This document shows, in pieces, positions 40,326 through 50,526 of a DNA stretch of 64,000 nt. The DNA lies in the NCBI RefSeq assembly GCF_001629735.1, contig NZ_CP015224.1, positions 3,658,001-3,722,000 of the forward strand. Reading direction: 5' to 3'. Under the pieces are notes generated by a model. It was not told the origin of the DNA and did no database searches. It worked only from the letters and a program-made list of their open reading frames with translations. The position numbers and the translations under genes were made by a program. Position 1 is the first letter of the stretch, and each line of letters begins with the position of its first letter. The DNA comes from Lysinibacillus sphaericus (GTDB taxonomy: Bacteria; Bacillota; Bacilli; Bacillales_A; Planococcaceae).

Positions 40326-40631
40326 TTATACCCAACGACCTACAATTGGATAACGCCAAGGCTCATCAGTTAATGCTTTGACGATACCGATAATTGGTAC
40401 TACAAAAAGCATAATACCGAAAACGATTAAAAATGGAATGCCAATGATGAAAAAGCTTAAGACTCCAGAGACAGCAAGTAAAACCGCCATGACAAGTTGG
40501 AAAAGTATTGCTTGGATAGAAATTGCCTTCACTTCCTCATCCGTACTAATTAAAAAGAAGATTATGGGAACTAACCATGGCGCAAAAAACGAACTTGCGT
40601 GTATGATTACTTTAGACCATTTACTCTCCAT
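40326..40631 (-). CDS. DUF4870-like small membrane protein
   Basis: The 101-residue protein has three or four hydrophobic segments and ends ALTDEPWRYPIVGRWV. The pattern (helix, helix pair, KALTDEPWRYP-like tail) fits the DUF4870/Tic20-like family of unknown function. ATG 40631 (MESKW) has AAAGGA nine bases upstream. It is a single-gene unit with its own terminator, next to the ctsR operon but without an obvious link. Confidence 0.8.
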   Translation of the reverse strand: MESKWSKVIIHASSFFAPWLVPIIFFLISTDEEVKAISIQAILFQLVMAVLLAVSGVLSFFIIGIPFLIVFGIMLFVVPIIGIVKALTDEPWRYPIVGRWV

Positions 40632-40756
40632 ATATATCAATCCTTTCTTTATGCGTTGTCTATCGTTTTATGTACTACTATTTACGGAACTATACCCGTA
40701 ATAGTTTCAATTTAAAGTGAGTTTTTTAAAATTTTTTTGAAAGGTCGTGATGAGAA

Positions 40757-41443
40757 ATGGAATTTAACCACACATTAGCAAATGAATATGAAAAGGGGAT
40801 TCGCCGTACTCTACCAAGCTATGATGCAATGCTTCGTTTAATACAAACTTTTTATCGTTCTACATTACAGGAGCAAGCTGATATGTTGATTGTTGGTGCA
40901 GGCAGTGGCAATGAAATATTACAGCTAGCAGATGGAAGACCACATTGGTCATTTACGGGTATTGATCCGTCAGAATCTATGCTCGATATAGCAAGGGAGC
41001 GTCTCCAATCGTTACCCAATGATCTGTCATTCTACCGTGGGACATTGCTGGATACACAGCTACCAGCCACCACATTCGATGCAGCTAGTTGTGTACTCGT
41101 CCTTCATTTTATTCAAGGTTATGAAGAAAAGCTGTCAACTTTGAAAGAAATTTACAACCATTTAAAGCCAGGGGCACCTTTTACTCTTGTTTCAAAATAC
41201 GGTCAACCTGGTACGATTGAAACGGAACTACAATTCGATTTATGGCGTTCCTACTGGCTTCAACATACAAAACTTTCTATATCCGATGTTGCAGAAATGG
41301 AAAATTCCATCCGTGCTCTGTCATTTATGCCCGAGAAAGAAATATTAACATTATTACAAGAAGCAGGTTTTATAAAACCTTCTAGATTTTTTGCCACTAC
41401 TTTGTTTGGTGGATGGGTATGCTTTAAAGAGGAAGAACATTAA
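40757..41443 (+). CDS. Class I SAM-dependent methyltransferase
   Basis: The 228-residue protein has the SAM-binding motif MLIVGAGSGNEILQL near residues 37-50, the acidic end of strand two FTGIDPSESML and FDAASCVLVLHFI after strand four. This is a small-molecule-type Methyltransf domain; the substrate cannot be told. It is the first of a plus-strand pair, 37 bases before corA. The ribosome binding site is weak (AAAGG well upstream or TGAG close). Confidence 0.82.
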   Translation: MEFNHTLANEYEKGIRRTLPSYDAMLRLIQTFYRSTLQEQADMLIVGAGSGNEILQLADGRPHWSFTGIDPSESMLDIARERLQSLPNDLSFYRGTLLDTQLPATTFDAASCVLVLHFIQGYEEKLSTLKEIYNHLKPGAPFTLVSKYGQPGTIETELQFDLWRSYWLQHTKLSISDVAEMENSIRALSFMPEKEILTLLQEAGFIKPSRFFATTLFGGWVCFKEEEH

Positions 41444-41480
41444 ATATATATATTGTAGTAAATACTTTGAGGTGAAAGCT

Positions 41481-42443
41481 GTGATAAGCACCATTGGCAT
41501 TACAAAAAAACAACAATTACTAAAGGATTTCCCTTTGGAATCGATACATCAACAAGAATTCGAGTGGTACTGGATTGATTTTAATTGTCCAACTGCTGAG
41601 GAAGAATCTTTGCTAGATTCATTTTTTCATTTCCACCCACTAGCTATTGAAGATTGCTTGATGCGATTACAACGTCCAAAACTCGATTTTTATGACGATT
41701 TTCATTTTTTCGTCATTCATCGATTAAACGAGCTGTCATTAGCTGCAGAGGAGGTAAATATTTTTACCTCTAATAAGTATATAGTGACATTTCATAAGAA
41801 CCCAGTTCCTGAAATAGAAAAGGTACAAAAGTTGTTAGAAAGCCAGCCAAAAAACTGGGAGCGTGGCACGGTTTACTTAACCTACCAAACCATTGATAAA
41901 ATTGTTGATAGCTATTTCCCACTTGTTTATAAAATTGAAGATCATTTAAATGCACTTGAAGGCGAACTTACATACCAAAGCAACGTAAATGCCATGAAGA
42001 TTGTCTTCGAGTTTCGTAGTGATTTGCTCGATTTAAGGCGTGCCATTTTACCGATGAGAGACCTTTTATATCGAGTACTTAATTCTTACCGTTTTTCATT
42101 GAACAAATCTGAAAGAGCTTATTTTGGAGATATTTACGACCATCTTCTAAAACTAACTGAAATGGTTGAATCAAATCGAGAGCTGACGGCAGATATGCGA
42201 GATAGTTATATGGCTATGAGCTCAAGCCGAATGAATGGCATTATGATGACTTTAACAATCGTCTCAACCATCTTCATTCCACTGACCTTTATTGCTGGAG
42301 TTTATGGGATGAACTTTGACAATATGCCTGAGCTACATGGACAATACAGCTATTTTATTGTCCTCGGTATTATGATTATTGTTGTCATCGCTATGCTTAC
42401 CATCTTTAAACATAAAGGCTGGTTTAAATTATTTAAGCCCTAA
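41481..42443 (+). CDS. corA: CorA-family magnesium transporter
   Basis: CorA channels carry Mg2+ and some other divalent ions as pentamers. The 320-residue protein has a long cytoplasmic N-terminal domain, then two C-terminal membrane helices with the family signature GMN at 276-278 (VYGMNF) at the pore mouth and a basic tail HKGWFKLFKP. The GTG at 41481-41483 is chosen because GAGGTG lies six bases upstream; the frame continues 30 codons further into the methyltransferase gene but without a site. Confidence 0.93.
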   Translation: MISTIGITKKQQLLKDFPLESIHQQEFEWYWIDFNCPTAEEESLLDSFFHFHPLAIEDCLMRLQRPKLDFYDDFHFFVIHRLNELSLAAEEVNIFTSNKYIVTFHKNPVPEIEKVQKLLESQPKNWERGTVYLTYQTIDKIVDSYFPLVYKIEDHLNALEGELTYQSNVNAMKIVFEFRSDLLDLRRAILPMRDLLYRVLNSYRFSLNKSERAYFGDIYDHLLKLTEMVESNRELTADMRDSYMAMSSSRMNGIMMTLTIVSTIFIPLTFIAGVYGMNFDNMPELHGQYSYFIVLGIMIIVVIAMLTIFKHKGWFKLFKP

Positions 42444-42448
42444 TCCAC

Positions 42449-42483
42449 AAAAAGCTGCTCGTTTAACAATCAAAACGAGCAGC
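42449..42483 (-). terminator. Terminator between corA and the small membrane protein
   Basis: GCTGCTCGTTT (42454-42464) pairs perfectly with AAACGAGCAGC (42473-42483). TTTTTG follows on the minus strand, so it mainly serves the minus-strand gene at 42498; it may also help end corA transcripts. Confidence 0.85.
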
Positions 42484-42497
42484 CTCAGTTATTACTA

Positions 42498-42707
42498 TTA
42501 ATAAGGACCGCGGTCGTCAATTTTATTTTCACCCTGCTGTGGGAATAAAAAGTATGCTAAAACCCCTGATCCTAAAGCAGCGCAAATTGTAATTAACAGC
42601 TGTTCAACAGCTGGTACTTCCGCATGATAGTTTCGTAGCATATAAACGGAACCTATTGCAACAATGACCATGACTGGAATAACGAATTTAAAGCGTTTTT
42701 TCTCCAT
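42498..42707 (-). CDS. Small membrane protein of unknown function
   Basis: This 69-residue protein has two hydrophobic segments (about residues 8-24 and 37-54) and a charged tail GENKIDDRGPY. I do not recognise a family. The ATG has TAGGAGGTAC upstream, a strong ribosome binding site, and a good terminator follows, so it looks like a real single-gene unit. It may be regulated from the 279-base gap that it shares with the divergent chemoreceptor gene; that gap is AT-rich with no clear operator. Confidence 0.75.
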   Translation of the reverse strand: MEKKRFKFVIPVMVIVAIGSVYMLRNYHAEVPAVEQLLITICAALGSGVLAYFLFPQQGENKIDDRGPY

Positions 42708-42986
42708 ATAGTACCTCCTATTTATCTTTCACGTTCAGTTTTATTCTCCTTAAACAGTTCGTATTTTACAGGTTTCCCACTTTAAATTCAAATTTACTCT
42801 GCTGCACTAACAGAACTGCCAAGAAAGTAAAAAAATAAAGAAATAACCAAATTTTTAACCAAATATTCAGCAAATAATAGTAAAATAGATTTAATACCAA
42901 TTGTTTATCAAATTTACAGACCTAACAAATTCAGAAGTTCATTTTACTCACAATTATTATGGATATTAAGAATGGAGCAAACAATA

Positions 42987-44297
42987 ATGAGTTGGTTTTC
43001 AAAAAACAGCAGTTCTAGCTACTCAATTACATTAACACCTGAAAATTTTAAGGGCCATGTACAATTAGATGTTTTAAATCATCCAAATCTTCAAAAGCAA
43101 TTACAGCTTTTAAATTTAACAATTGAGGATTTAGCCATAATTAAGCAACTACAACCGTTAGCTAATGATTTAATACCTGCAATGGTGGAGCAATTTTATG
43201 CAGCCATTAGTTTGAGCCAAGATTTAATAGATATTATTAATAGAACCTCGCATATAGATCGTTTAAAAATTACGTTACATAAGCATTTAAGCGATATTTT
43301 TGAAAGTCATATTAATGACGCCTATATCGCTGAAAGAAAAGCAATTGCTGAAGCCCATGTACGAATTGGCTTACAATCAAAATGGTATATAGCATCCTTT
43401 CAATCACTTACCTCAACGTTCACAAATTTTGTGAATGAAGTGGACATTTCAAAAAATGATGCCATTCGAGCCATTAATGCATTTTGCAAAATCATTAATT
43501 TTGAGCAACAGCTTGTTATCGAGGCTTACGAAAAAGAGGAAGACCGTATCCGAACAGCCGCTGACCAAACGAAAAACGCTCTTGTTACGACAATTCAAAG
43601 TACAGCAGAGGAACTTAACGCAATTAGTGAAGAGACAGCTGCATCGTTGTTAGTAATTTCCTCACAAACGGATGATATCGCAGAGGCAACAAAGCAGGGA
43701 TTAAGCTTCGTTGCAGATACGCAGGAAAAATCAAGACGTGGGCAACATCAACTGCAAGAGCAAAATGATTTAATCCAAGTTATTTTACAAAGTGTCAACA
43801 GCCTTGAGGTGACTATGAATCAATTACGTACCTCCTCTCAAAAAATTTCCGAGATTGTAGGACTTGTCACGGGCATAGCTGACCAAACAAATTTATTAGC
43901 TTTAAATGCGTCTATTGAGGCAGCTCGAGCTGGGGAACACGGGAAAGGCTTCGCGGTAGTGGCAGAGGAAGTGCGAAAGCTTGCTGAAGAAACAAAAAAT
44001 GCTGTCCAAAATGTGTCGCATCTCATTAAAGAAACTGAAAGTAATATTTCAACGATGGCAAATTCAGTTATTAATGTTGACCAAAAAATTCAACATAGCG
44101 TCAATACGCAAGAAAACTTATCTAAATCATTTAATGATATTGCTGATGCCGTATCTGGCATTCAACAGCAGTATGTTCATACATCTAGAGATATTTCAGC
44201 CATTTCTAATCTAATTACTGAATTATCACAAGGGGCTACACTTGTTTCCTCTTCTTCTGACTCACTCATTAATGTAGTCAATGAACTAAATAGGTAA
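42987..44297 (+). CDS. hemAT: HemAT-like globin-coupled aerotaxis transducer
   Basis: The protein has an N-terminal globin sensor domain and a C-terminal methyl-accepting signalling domain, without membrane helices, as in Bacillus HemAT, which binds O2 at heme and signals to CheA. With ATG 42987 it has 436 residues. The likely proximal heme ligand is H124 in [14 protein letters not shown], and Y71 in VEQFYAAI matches the distal tyrosine. The signalling hairpin [20 protein letters not shown] and [20 protein letters not shown] is intact. GGAG lies nine bases before ATG 42987; an ATG five codons earlier (42972) lacks a good site. Confidence 0.9.
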   Translation: MSWFSKNSSSSYSITLTPENFKGHVQLDVLNHPNLQKQLQLLNLTIEDLAIIKQLQPLANDLIPAMVEQFYAAISLSQDLIDIINRTSHIDRLKITLHKHLSDIFESHINDAYIAERKAIAEAHVRIGLQSKWYIASFQSLTSTFTNFVNEVDISKNDAIRAINAFCKIINFEQQLVIEAYEKEEDRIRTAADQTKNALVTTIQSTAEELNAISEETAASLLVISSQTDDIAEATKQGLSFVADTQEKSRRGQHQLQEQNDLIQVILQSVNSLEVTMNQLRTSSQKISEIVGLVTGIADQTNLLALNASIEAARAGEHGKGFAVVAEEVRKLAEETKNAVQNVSHLIKETESNISTMANSVINVDQKIQHSVNTQENLSKSFNDIADAVSGIQQQYVHTSRDISAISNLITELSQGATLVSSSSDSLINVVNELNR

Positions 44298-44303
44298 TAT
44301 AAC

Positions 44304-44341
44304 AAAGGGAGCCCCACCGCTTTAGGTGAAGCTCCCTTTTT
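44304..44341 (+). terminator. Terminator after hemAT
   Basis: AAAGGGAGC pairs with GCTCCCTTT, with an inner ACC/GGT pair, followed by TTTCC on the plus strand. It lies between converging genes; the minus-strand U-run is weaker. Confidence 0.82.
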
Positions 44342-44343
44342 CC

Positions 44344-44823
44344 TTAATGTGGCAATGCACGTTTTTGTTTACGATGCTCACGTCTTGCGGGCCCTGTTTC
44401 AAATAAACGTTTTTCCTCATCTGTTTCAGGATAAATTGCAGGTACGGGTACTGGTTTTCCTTCTTCATTTACCGCCACCATTGTTACAAATGATTCTGTC
44501 GTTAATTTTTCCTCACCAGTTTCAATATTGCGAGAAACAACACGAACATAAACCTCCATTGAAGAACGTCCTGTAGAGGAAACTATACTTTCAATTTCAA
44601 GAATATCTCCTACATGGGCAGCCGATAAAAAATCAACTGAGTCTATTGAAGCTGTGACTACAAGTCCCTTCGCATGTTTCATCGCTGTAATAGCAGCAAT
44701 TTCATCAATATAAGCTAACACTCTTCCACCGAAAATAGAATTGTGATTGTTTGTGTCTGGAGGTAATACGAGACGCGATTGAACCGTACGTGATTGGCTC
44801 ATGGGTACAGCATTGTTTGTCAT
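44344..44823 (-). CDS. Acyl-CoA thioesterase (hotdog fold, YkhA type)
   Basis: The 159-residue protein is a hotdog-fold thioesterase of the cytosolic acyl-CoA hydrolase group. The conserved region RLVLPPDTNNHNSIFGGRVL followed by AYIDEIAAITAMKHAKG contains the catalytic asparagine/aspartate pair. The C-terminal tail is basic (RREHRKQKRALPH). Natural substrate is unknown. It is a single gene upstream of nothing obvious; its ribosome binding site is AAGGAAT or GGGAAG. Confidence 0.9.
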   Translation of the reverse strand: MTNNAVPMSQSRTVQSRLVLPPDTNNHNSIFGGRVLAYIDEIAAITAMKHAKGLVVTASIDSVDFLSAAHVGDILEIESIVSSTGRSSMEVYVRVVSRNIETGEEKLTTESFVTMVAVNEEGKPVPVPAIYPETDEEKRLFETGPARREHRKQKRALPH

Positions 44824-44891
44824 ATTCCTTGTAACTTCCCTTCATGTATGTTCTTTCGTCATCGTATCGTAGAAAAAGAGCTTATGCAAAT

Positions 44892-46319
44892 CTAGAACGA
44901 TTTTTTCATCGTAATAAATTTCATATCTGTCATTTCCTCAATGGCCCATTTAATTCCTTCTCTTCCATACCCACTCATCTTCACACCGCCATATGGCATA
45001 TTATCTACTCGGAATGTCGGAACATCATTAATAATGACAGCACCCGCCTGTAATTCGTCGGCTGCATATAAGGCATCTGGCAATACATTCGTGTAAATAC
45101 CTGCATTTAAGCCAAGGTCCGACTCATTTACAAGTCGAATTGCGTCATCTAATGTTTCATATGAAACAATTGAGACGATTGGCGCGAATGTTTCCTGACA
45201 AACGATTTTCATATCAGCTGTCACATTGGTCATAACAGTGGGCGTTAACGTTCGTTCTGTAAATACTCCTCCAGTTGCAATGACTGCTCCTTGTGCCTGT
45301 GCTTCTTCAATCCACTCTTTAATTCGTCCAACCTCATTCGGATTGATCATAGCACCTACATCTGTATTTTTATCTAAAGGATCTCCTACTACTAGCTTCT
45401 CAGTTTCCGCAACAAATGCCTCTGTGAATTCATCAATAATAGAAGAATGTACATAAATGCGTTGTAACGAAATACATACTTGTCCAGCAAAGTTAAAAGC
45501 ACCGCTCACACAGCGACTTATAATTTTATTAAAAGGTGTCGATGGTTCGACGATAACTGCTGCATTAGAACCAAGCTCTAACGTTACTTTACGTAAGCCA
45601 ATCTTTTCTTTAATACCTAATCCAACTTTTCCACTACCCGTAAACGTCACCTTTTTGACGTGAGGATGTGTAACCAAAGTATCGCTAAGCTCACCACCAC
45701 TTCCTGTCACAATTTGCAACGCACCATCTGGCAAACCCGCTTCACGGAAAATCTCTGCCATAACAAGGGAACTTAATGGTGTTTGGGTTGCTGGTTTTAA
45801 AACAACTGTATTACCTACTGCAAATGCTGGGCCTAATTTATGGGCCACTAAATTAAACGGGAAATTAAACGGCGTAATAGCGGAAATTACCCCCAACGGT
45901 TCCCTTTTTGTCCAACCTATACGATCTCCTGCTCCAGGTGCCGCATCCATCGGTACCGTTTCACCTTTAGGCTGTTTGGCACCCTCTGCTGCAAATTGAT
46001 AGGTGGCAATTGTACGATCAATCTCCGCTAACCCTGCTGTCAAAGGCTTTCCTGCCTCTAATGCTAAAATCTCTGCAAACTCTTCTTTTCGTTGTCGCAT
46101 TAAATCGACGACTTTATATAAAATTTCGGCACGCTCGTAGGCTGTCGTCTTTTTAAACGAATGGAATGCTTGCTGTGCACCATCGATTGCTCTCTCCACA
46201 TCTTGTATAGATGCTTTTGCCACTCGGGCAATCGCCTCACCACTATATGGTGATTTTAGCTCATAGCTTTCCTTTGCATCTTGCCATTGGCCGTTAATCC
46301 ACAGTTTTGTTTCCTTCAT
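44892..46319 (-). CDS. NAD(P)-dependent aldehyde dehydrogenase
   Basis: The 475-residue protein belongs to the aldehyde dehydrogenase superfamily, with the cofactor site TPFNFPFNLVAHKLGPAFA, FTGSGKVG, the general base glutamate in VTLELGSNAAVIV and the catalytic cysteine in FNFAGQVCISLQRIYV. The GQVCIS form is typical of lactaldehyde/phosphonoacetaldehyde-like members and not of betaine aldehyde enzymes, but the substrate cannot be assigned. GGAGGTGC lies nine bases before the ATG. It lies downstream of the DUF4003-like gene, 41 bases away. Confidence 0.9.
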   Translation of the reverse strand: MKETKLWINGQWQDAKESYELKSPYSGEAIARVAKASIQDVERAIDGAQQAFHSFKKTTAYERAEILYKVVDLMRQRKEEFAEILALEAGKPLTAGLAEIDRTIATYQFAAEGAKQPKGETVPMDAAPGAGDRIGWTKREPLGVISAITPFNFPFNLVAHKLGPAFAVGNTVVLKPATQTPLSSLVMAEIFREAGLPDGALQIVTGSGGELSDTLVTHPHVKKVTFTGSGKVGLGIKEKIGLRKVTLELGSNAAVIVEPSTPFNKIISRCVSGAFNFAGQVCISLQRIYVHSSIIDEFTEAFVAETEKLVVGDPLDKNTDVGAMINPNEVGRIKEWIEEAQAQGAVIATGGVFTERTLTPTVMTNVTADMKIVCQETFAPIVSIVSYETLDDAIRLVNESDLGLNAGIYTNVLPDALYAADELQAGAVIINDVPTFRVDNMPYGGVKMSGYGREGIKWAIEEMTDMKFITMKKSF

Positions 46320-46360
46320 CCTTCAAATGCACCTCCAAATAATTGTTCACCCCCATTCTA

Positions 46361-47329
46361 TCACGAAGAGCTTGAACTAGATGCAATGGCGGCTGCACTA
46401 ACTGCTGCTATCATTGCAGCTTGCTGAGCTTGAATTAATAATTCAATAGATGACATAATCGTCATAGACAGTGATTTTTGTACTTTCGCCATATGATAAA
46501 TAATGATTTGCACAGCCATAAAGAGAACAAATTCACGATGCCATTTTAATAATTTTAAATCCTTTAATTCATGATATAAATGTATAACTTCTTGCAATTG
46601 ATGATGAGTAAGATCTAGCAAGGCTAAAAACCCAAGTAAAGGATAATGCATGGCCTGTACTTTGACATCTTGTTTTTTTAGTGCATCTCGAATGGTCACG
46701 ACATTGGGCACTAGTTGACGATCAAATTGTGGAGATAGGAAGGTTAATACTTGCGACAGCCATTGAAGCTCATTTCCTGCATGAAAATTATATGTTCGTA
46801 ATTCTTTATAATAGCGATTCATTGTTTCTGCACGTATTTCCACATCATCAGATGGATTACTTAGTAACACAGCGTATGGAATATCTTCATAGGATGTTAA
46901 AAATGGGTGATGTTTACGAATGGCTTCAAATAAAGCTCTAGCTGCATGTGCATGCACGATTTTATCCTTTTCATTCTCTGTCAAAAACTGAGCCGCAATA
47001 TAACTAAAGTTACCACTTCTAAATTTCGCTTCCTTTAGTGCATTCACATTCGTTAATAGATTTTTTACTGCGTTTTCAGGATCCTCCTGCTTCATTAAAT
47101 TAGCAGCTATGCTATAGCCTACCGTAGTTCTTAAAGGAGACATCCAGGAAGATTGCTTCTTCATTTCCTGTAAAATATTCTTGTACTGGACAGCATCAAA
47201 AGTTTTTCCCGAGGCCACGAATGTACTAGCTATTGCTAAAACAATCTTACGATCCACTGTCCACCCCGCAGCCTTCGATACATCCTCTACCGTATTTGTA
47301 AATTTATTTTCTATCATCACATAATCCAT
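46361..47329 (-). CDS. DUF4003-like protein of unknown function
   Basis: The 322-residue protein is mostly helical and without signal peptide; it begins MDYVMIENKFTNTVEDVSKA and ends in an alanine- and serine-rich tail finishing SSSSSS. I recognise it as similar to the DUF4003 family found in Bacilli; no function is known to me. ATG 47329 has AAGGAG ten bases upstream; a GTG three codons earlier abuts that site. It probably shares a transcript with the aldehyde dehydrogenase gene downstream. Confidence 0.75.
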   Translation of the reverse strand: MDYVMIENKFTNTVEDVSKAAGWTVDRKIVLAIASTFVASGKTFDAVQYKNILQEMKKQSSWMSPLRTTVGYSIAANLMKQEDPENAVKNLLTNVNALKEAKFRSGNFSYIAAQFLTENEKDKIVHAHAARALFEAIRKHHPFLTSYEDIPYAVLLSNPSDDVEIRAETMNRYYKELRTYNFHAGNELQWLSQVLTFLSPQFDRQLVPNVVTIRDALKKQDVKVQAMHYPLLGFLALLDLTHHQLQEVIHLYHELKDLKLLKWHREFVLFMAVQIIIYHMAKVQKSLSMTIMSSIELLIQAQQAAMIAAVSAAAIASSSSSS

Positions 47330-47489
47330 ATTTAGCACGCTCCTTTACCCATTTTACGGTACATGATGCGAGAAAGATTCATCCCGCTTGTAACAATTAA
47401 CATAAAAAGTAAACTTAATTTAATATATGTTACTCTATTTTTTTGTTTTAATAGGAAATATTAAACATATAAGAAAGGAGGAAAAACTG

Positions 47490-47615
47490 TTGATAGCAAA
47501 AACCACTCGGAAATTAATATTTACAGTAACCTTAAAAGAACGTTTACAGCTATTTTTATTTTTACGAAATTCATCTAATAATATAGCTTTACATACCCTT
47601 TTTTCTAAAAATTAA
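47490..47615 (+). CDS. Possible 41-residue basic small protein
   Basis: A TTG start at 47490 with a perfect AAAGGAGG eight bases upstream opens a frame encoding MIAKTTRKLIFTVTLKERLQ followed by LFLFLRNSSNNIALHTLFSK and N. It is basic and amphipathic. I do not recognise a family. It is the only plus-strand candidate in the gap and has no plus-strand terminator of its own, so it may be real or may be chance. An in-frame ATG at 47427 has no site. Confidence 0.35.
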   Translation: MIAKTTRKLIFTVTLKERLQLFLFLRNSSNNIALHTLFSKN

Positions 47616-47619
47616 TACG

Positions 47620-47650
47620 AAAAAACAGCGGCAAAATTTTTTGCCGCTGT
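47620..47650 (-). terminator. Terminator after the DUF779 gene
   Basis: ACAGCGGCAAAA pairs with TTTTGCCGCTGT, 12 complementary bases with the innermost forming the loop, followed by TTTTTTCG on the minus strand. Confidence 0.92.
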
Positions 47651-47661
47651 ACAATGACTCG

Positions 47662-48027
47662 TCAAATTAATCCAAGCATCTGTAATTCCTCTGGTGTGAA
47701 GGCTCTCGATCTTGTTAAGAAACGCTTTCCTTCAACACCCTCTAATGAGAACATCCCACCTCTACCTTCAACTACATCCAGGATGATTTGAGTATGCTTC
47801 CAATAATCATATTGATTTTTATGCATATAGAATGGAGCTCCACCTATCTCGCCCAGACATATATCCTGATCACCTAATAGCAAGTCCCCCTCTGGATAAC
47901 ACATAGGTGAAGAACCATCACAGCATCCGCCTGATTGATGAAACATAACAGGCCCATGTTTCTCTTTTAATAGCTCGATGAGTGCCAGCGCTTCCGCCGT
48001 GGCTAATACACGTTCGATCACGCCCAT
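47662..48027 (-). CDS. DUF779 protein
   Basis: The 121-residue protein has the DUF779 signature: FHQSGGCCDGSSPMCYPEGD, GEIGGAPFYMHKNQYDYW and GRGGMFSLEGVEGKRFLTRS. The paired cysteines and histidine suggest metal binding; function is not established. DUF779 genes are often found beside acetaldehyde-type aldehyde dehydrogenases, as here (15-base gap). ATG 48027 lies only 3 bases after GGGAGG; a GTG two codons in (48021) has better spacing and may be the true start. Confidence 0.88.
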   Translation of the reverse strand: MGVIERVLATAEALALIELLKEKHGPVMFHQSGGCCDGSSPMCYPEGDLLLGDQDICLGEIGGAPFYMHKNQYDYWKHTQIILDVVEGRGGMFSLEGVEGKRFLTRSRAFTPEELQMLGLI

Positions 48028-48042
48028 GCACCTCCCTATGGT

Positions 48043-49563
48043 TTAGAAGAAACCAAGTTTATTTTCGCTATAGCTCACTAATAAATTTTTCGTTTGTTGG
48101 TAATGAGATAGCATCATTTTATGATTTTCACGACCAACGCCTGACATTTTGTAGCCACCGAAGGCTGCATGTGCAGGATAAGCATGGTAGCAGTTTGTCC
48201 AAACACGACCTGCTTCTATTTCACGACCAAAGCGATATGCTGTATTAATATCTCTTGTCCAAACACCTGAACCTAGACCATATAGTGTGTCATTCGCAAT
48301 TTCTAATGCCTCTTCTTTCGTTTTGAACGTAGTAACAGCTACAACAGGACCAAAAATTTCTTCTTGGAAAATACGCATTTTATTATGTCCTTTAAAGACA
48401 GTTGGTTTAACATAGTAGCCATTTTCAAAGCCTTCTCCTACATTATTTTTCTCCCCACCGATTAGACACTCTGCACCTTCTTGTTTACCGATATCTAAAT
48501 AAGAAAGGATTTTTTCCATTTGCTCGCTTGAAGCCTGAGCACCCATCATTGTGTTTGGATCCAGTGGATTACCCACTTTAATAGCTTCTACTCGTTGTAG
48601 TACACGTTCCATAAATTTATCATAAATAGATTCCTGTATAATTGCACGTGAAGGACATGTACATACTTCCCCTTGGTTCAGAGCAAATAATACGAAGCCT
48701 TCGACTGCTTTATCTAAAAATGCATCGTCTTTATCCATAATATCCTCAAAGAAGATATTAGGTGACTTACCACCTAGCTCTAATGTAACTGGGATTAGGT
48801 TTTGAGACGCGTATTGCATAATCAAACGGCCCGTTGTCGTCTCACCAGTGAAGGCAATCTTACCGATACGTGGGTTAGATGCTAGCGGTTTCCCCGCCTC
48901 TAAACCAAAACCATTCACAATATTAATGACACCTGGTGGTAATAAATCTTCTATTAATTCCACAAGCACCATAATGGATGCTGGTGTTTGTTCTGCAGGT
49001 TTTAATACGACACAGTTTCCAGCAGCTAGTGCTGGTGCAAGCTTCCATACAGCCATTAATAACGGGAAGTTCCAAGGTATGATTTGACCCACTACCCCAA
49101 TTGGCTCATGAAAATGATAAGCAACGGTATCGTTATCGATTTGGCTTACAGAGCCTTCTTGAGCACGTAAAGCTCCAGCAAAATAACGGAAATGATCAAT
49201 GGCAAGAGGGATATCTGCATTTAAAGTTTCACGTACCGCCTTACCGTTATCCCATGTTTCGGCAACGGCTAGCTTTTCTAAATTTTGCTCGATACGGTCC
49301 GCAATTTTAAGTAAAATGTTTGCACGTTCTGTTGGTGAAGTTTTCCCCCACGCATCTTTAGCAGCATGTGCTGCATCAAGTGCCAGTTCAATATCCTCAG
49401 CTGTGGAACGCGCTATTTGTGTAAAAACTTGTCCAGTAACAGGAGTGACATTATCAAAGTATTGACCCTTCACTGGGGGTGTCCATTCGCCACCAATATA
49501 ATTATCATATTTCTGCTTGAATTGAACTACCGATCCTTCAGTGTTTGGAAATGCATAAACCAT
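48043..49563 (-). CDS. Aldehyde dehydrogenase (AcoD/acetaldehyde type)
   Basis: The 506-residue protein is an NAD-dependent aldehyde dehydrogenase with [31 protein letters not shown], the general base in [14 protein letters not shown] and the catalytic cysteine in [16 protein letters not shown] (GEVCTCPSR is the form of acetaldehyde dehydrogenases such as AcoD/ExaC). It should oxidise acetaldehyde or a similar short aldehyde to the acid. AAAGGGGAG precedes the ATG. It forms an operon with the DUF779 gene. A weak promoter TTGAAA-17-CAATAT with TGA lies upstream. Confidence 0.92.
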   Translation of the reverse strand: MVYAFPNTEGSVVQFKQKYDNYIGGEWTPPVKGQYFDNVTPVTGQVFTQIARSTAEDIELALDAAHAAKDAWGKTSPTERANILLKIADRIEQNLEKLAVAETWDNGKAVRETLNADIPLAIDHFRYFAGALRAQEGSVSQIDNDTVAYHFHEPIGVVGQIIPWNFPLLMAVWKLAPALAAGNCVVLKPAEQTPASIMVLVELIEDLLPPGVINIVNGFGLEAGKPLASNPRIGKIAFTGETTTGRLIMQYASQNLIPVTLELGGKSPNIFFEDIMDKDDAFLDKAVEGFVLFALNQGEVCTCPSRAIIQESIYDKFMERVLQRVEAIKVGNPLDPNTMMGAQASSEQMEKILSYLDIGKQEGAECLIGGEKNNVGEGFENGYYVKPTVFKGHNKMRIFQEEIFGPVVAVTTFKTKEEALEIANDTLYGLGSGVWTRDINTAYRFGREIEAGRVWTNCYHAYPAHAAFGGYKMSGVGRENHKMMLSHYQQTKNLLVSYSENKLGFF

Positions 49564-49802
49564 TTTACTTCTCCCCTTTACACAATTTAATGAGACTATC
49601 TACAAAAAACATCATTTTATAGCGAAATAACAATATTTTCATAGAAATCCTCTCACTTAATATATTGTCAGAAACGAATAATAATTTCAACTTTTCCAAA
49701 AAAATTCAAGGTAATTTATTTTTACTAGAAAAGTATATAGAATTCACGATTTGTATAACGTTAAGGTATACTTAAAAATAATATTAGATTTAGGAGAACA
49801 AT

Positions 49803-50504
49803 ATGCGTATTAATAAATATTTAAGTGAAACAGGCATTATATCTCGTCGCGGCGCTGATAAGTGGATAGCCGAAGGAAAAGTAACAATTAATGGAGAACC
49901 TGCGACAGTTGGAAGTCAGGTGCAGGATGGTGACATTGTTTGCATTGACGGAAAAGAGGTAAAAAAAGAACAACAGCTAGTCTATATAGCTCTAAATAAG
50001 CCGGTCGGCATTACAAGTACAACCGAACGTCATATAAAAGGGAATGTCGTTGATTTTGTAAATCATCCTTTACGTATTTTTCATATTGGACGTCTTGATA
50101 AGGAATCAGAGGGACTATTGTTATTAACCAATGATGGCGACATCGTCAATAAAATTCTACGCGCTGAAAACCACCATGAAAAAGAATATATTGTTCAAGT
50201 TGATAAACCTATAACTGAGCAATTTATTAACAAGATGAGCGCGGGCGTAGATATTCTAGATACAACCACATTACCTTGTTATGTTGAAAAGATATCAGAC
50301 AAGGTTTTTAAAATCATTTTGGAGCAAGGCTTAAATCGTCAAATACGCCGAATGTGTTCAGCTCTTGGCTACTCTGTAAAGCGTCTACAGCGTATTCGTA
50401 TTATGAATATTAAGCTTGGAAATTTAAAAGTAGGCCAATGGCGAGATTTAACGGATAAAGAACAGACGGAGCTCTTCAAGCTACTGAATTACACACCAAA
50501 ATAA
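49803..50504 (+). CDS. rluF: RluF/RsuA-family pseudouridine synthase
   Basis: The 233-residue protein has an N-terminal S4 RNA-binding domain ([20 protein letters not shown]) and the catalytic domain with [19 protein letters not shown], including the catalytic aspartate in GRLD. The C-terminal [20 protein letters not shown] and [14 protein letters not shown] fit the RluF group, which modifies 23S rRNA U2604 in E. coli; an RsuA/RluB-type target cannot be ruled out. TTAGGAGAA precedes the ATG. It is first of a pair with the next gene, 22 bases on. Confidence 0.88.
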   Translation: MRINKYLSETGIISRRGADKWIAEGKVTINGEPATVGSQVQDGDIVCIDGKEVKKEQQLVYIALNKPVGITSTTERHIKGNVVDFVNHPLRIFHIGRLDKESEGLLLLTNDGDIVNKILRAENHHEKEYIVQVDKPITEQFINKMSAGVDILDTTTLPCYVEKISDKVFKIILEQGLNRQIRRMCSALGYSVKRLQRIRIMNIKLGNLKVGQWRDLTDKEQTELFKLLNYTPK

Positions 50505-50526
50505 ATATTAGAGGAGGGCGAGGACT

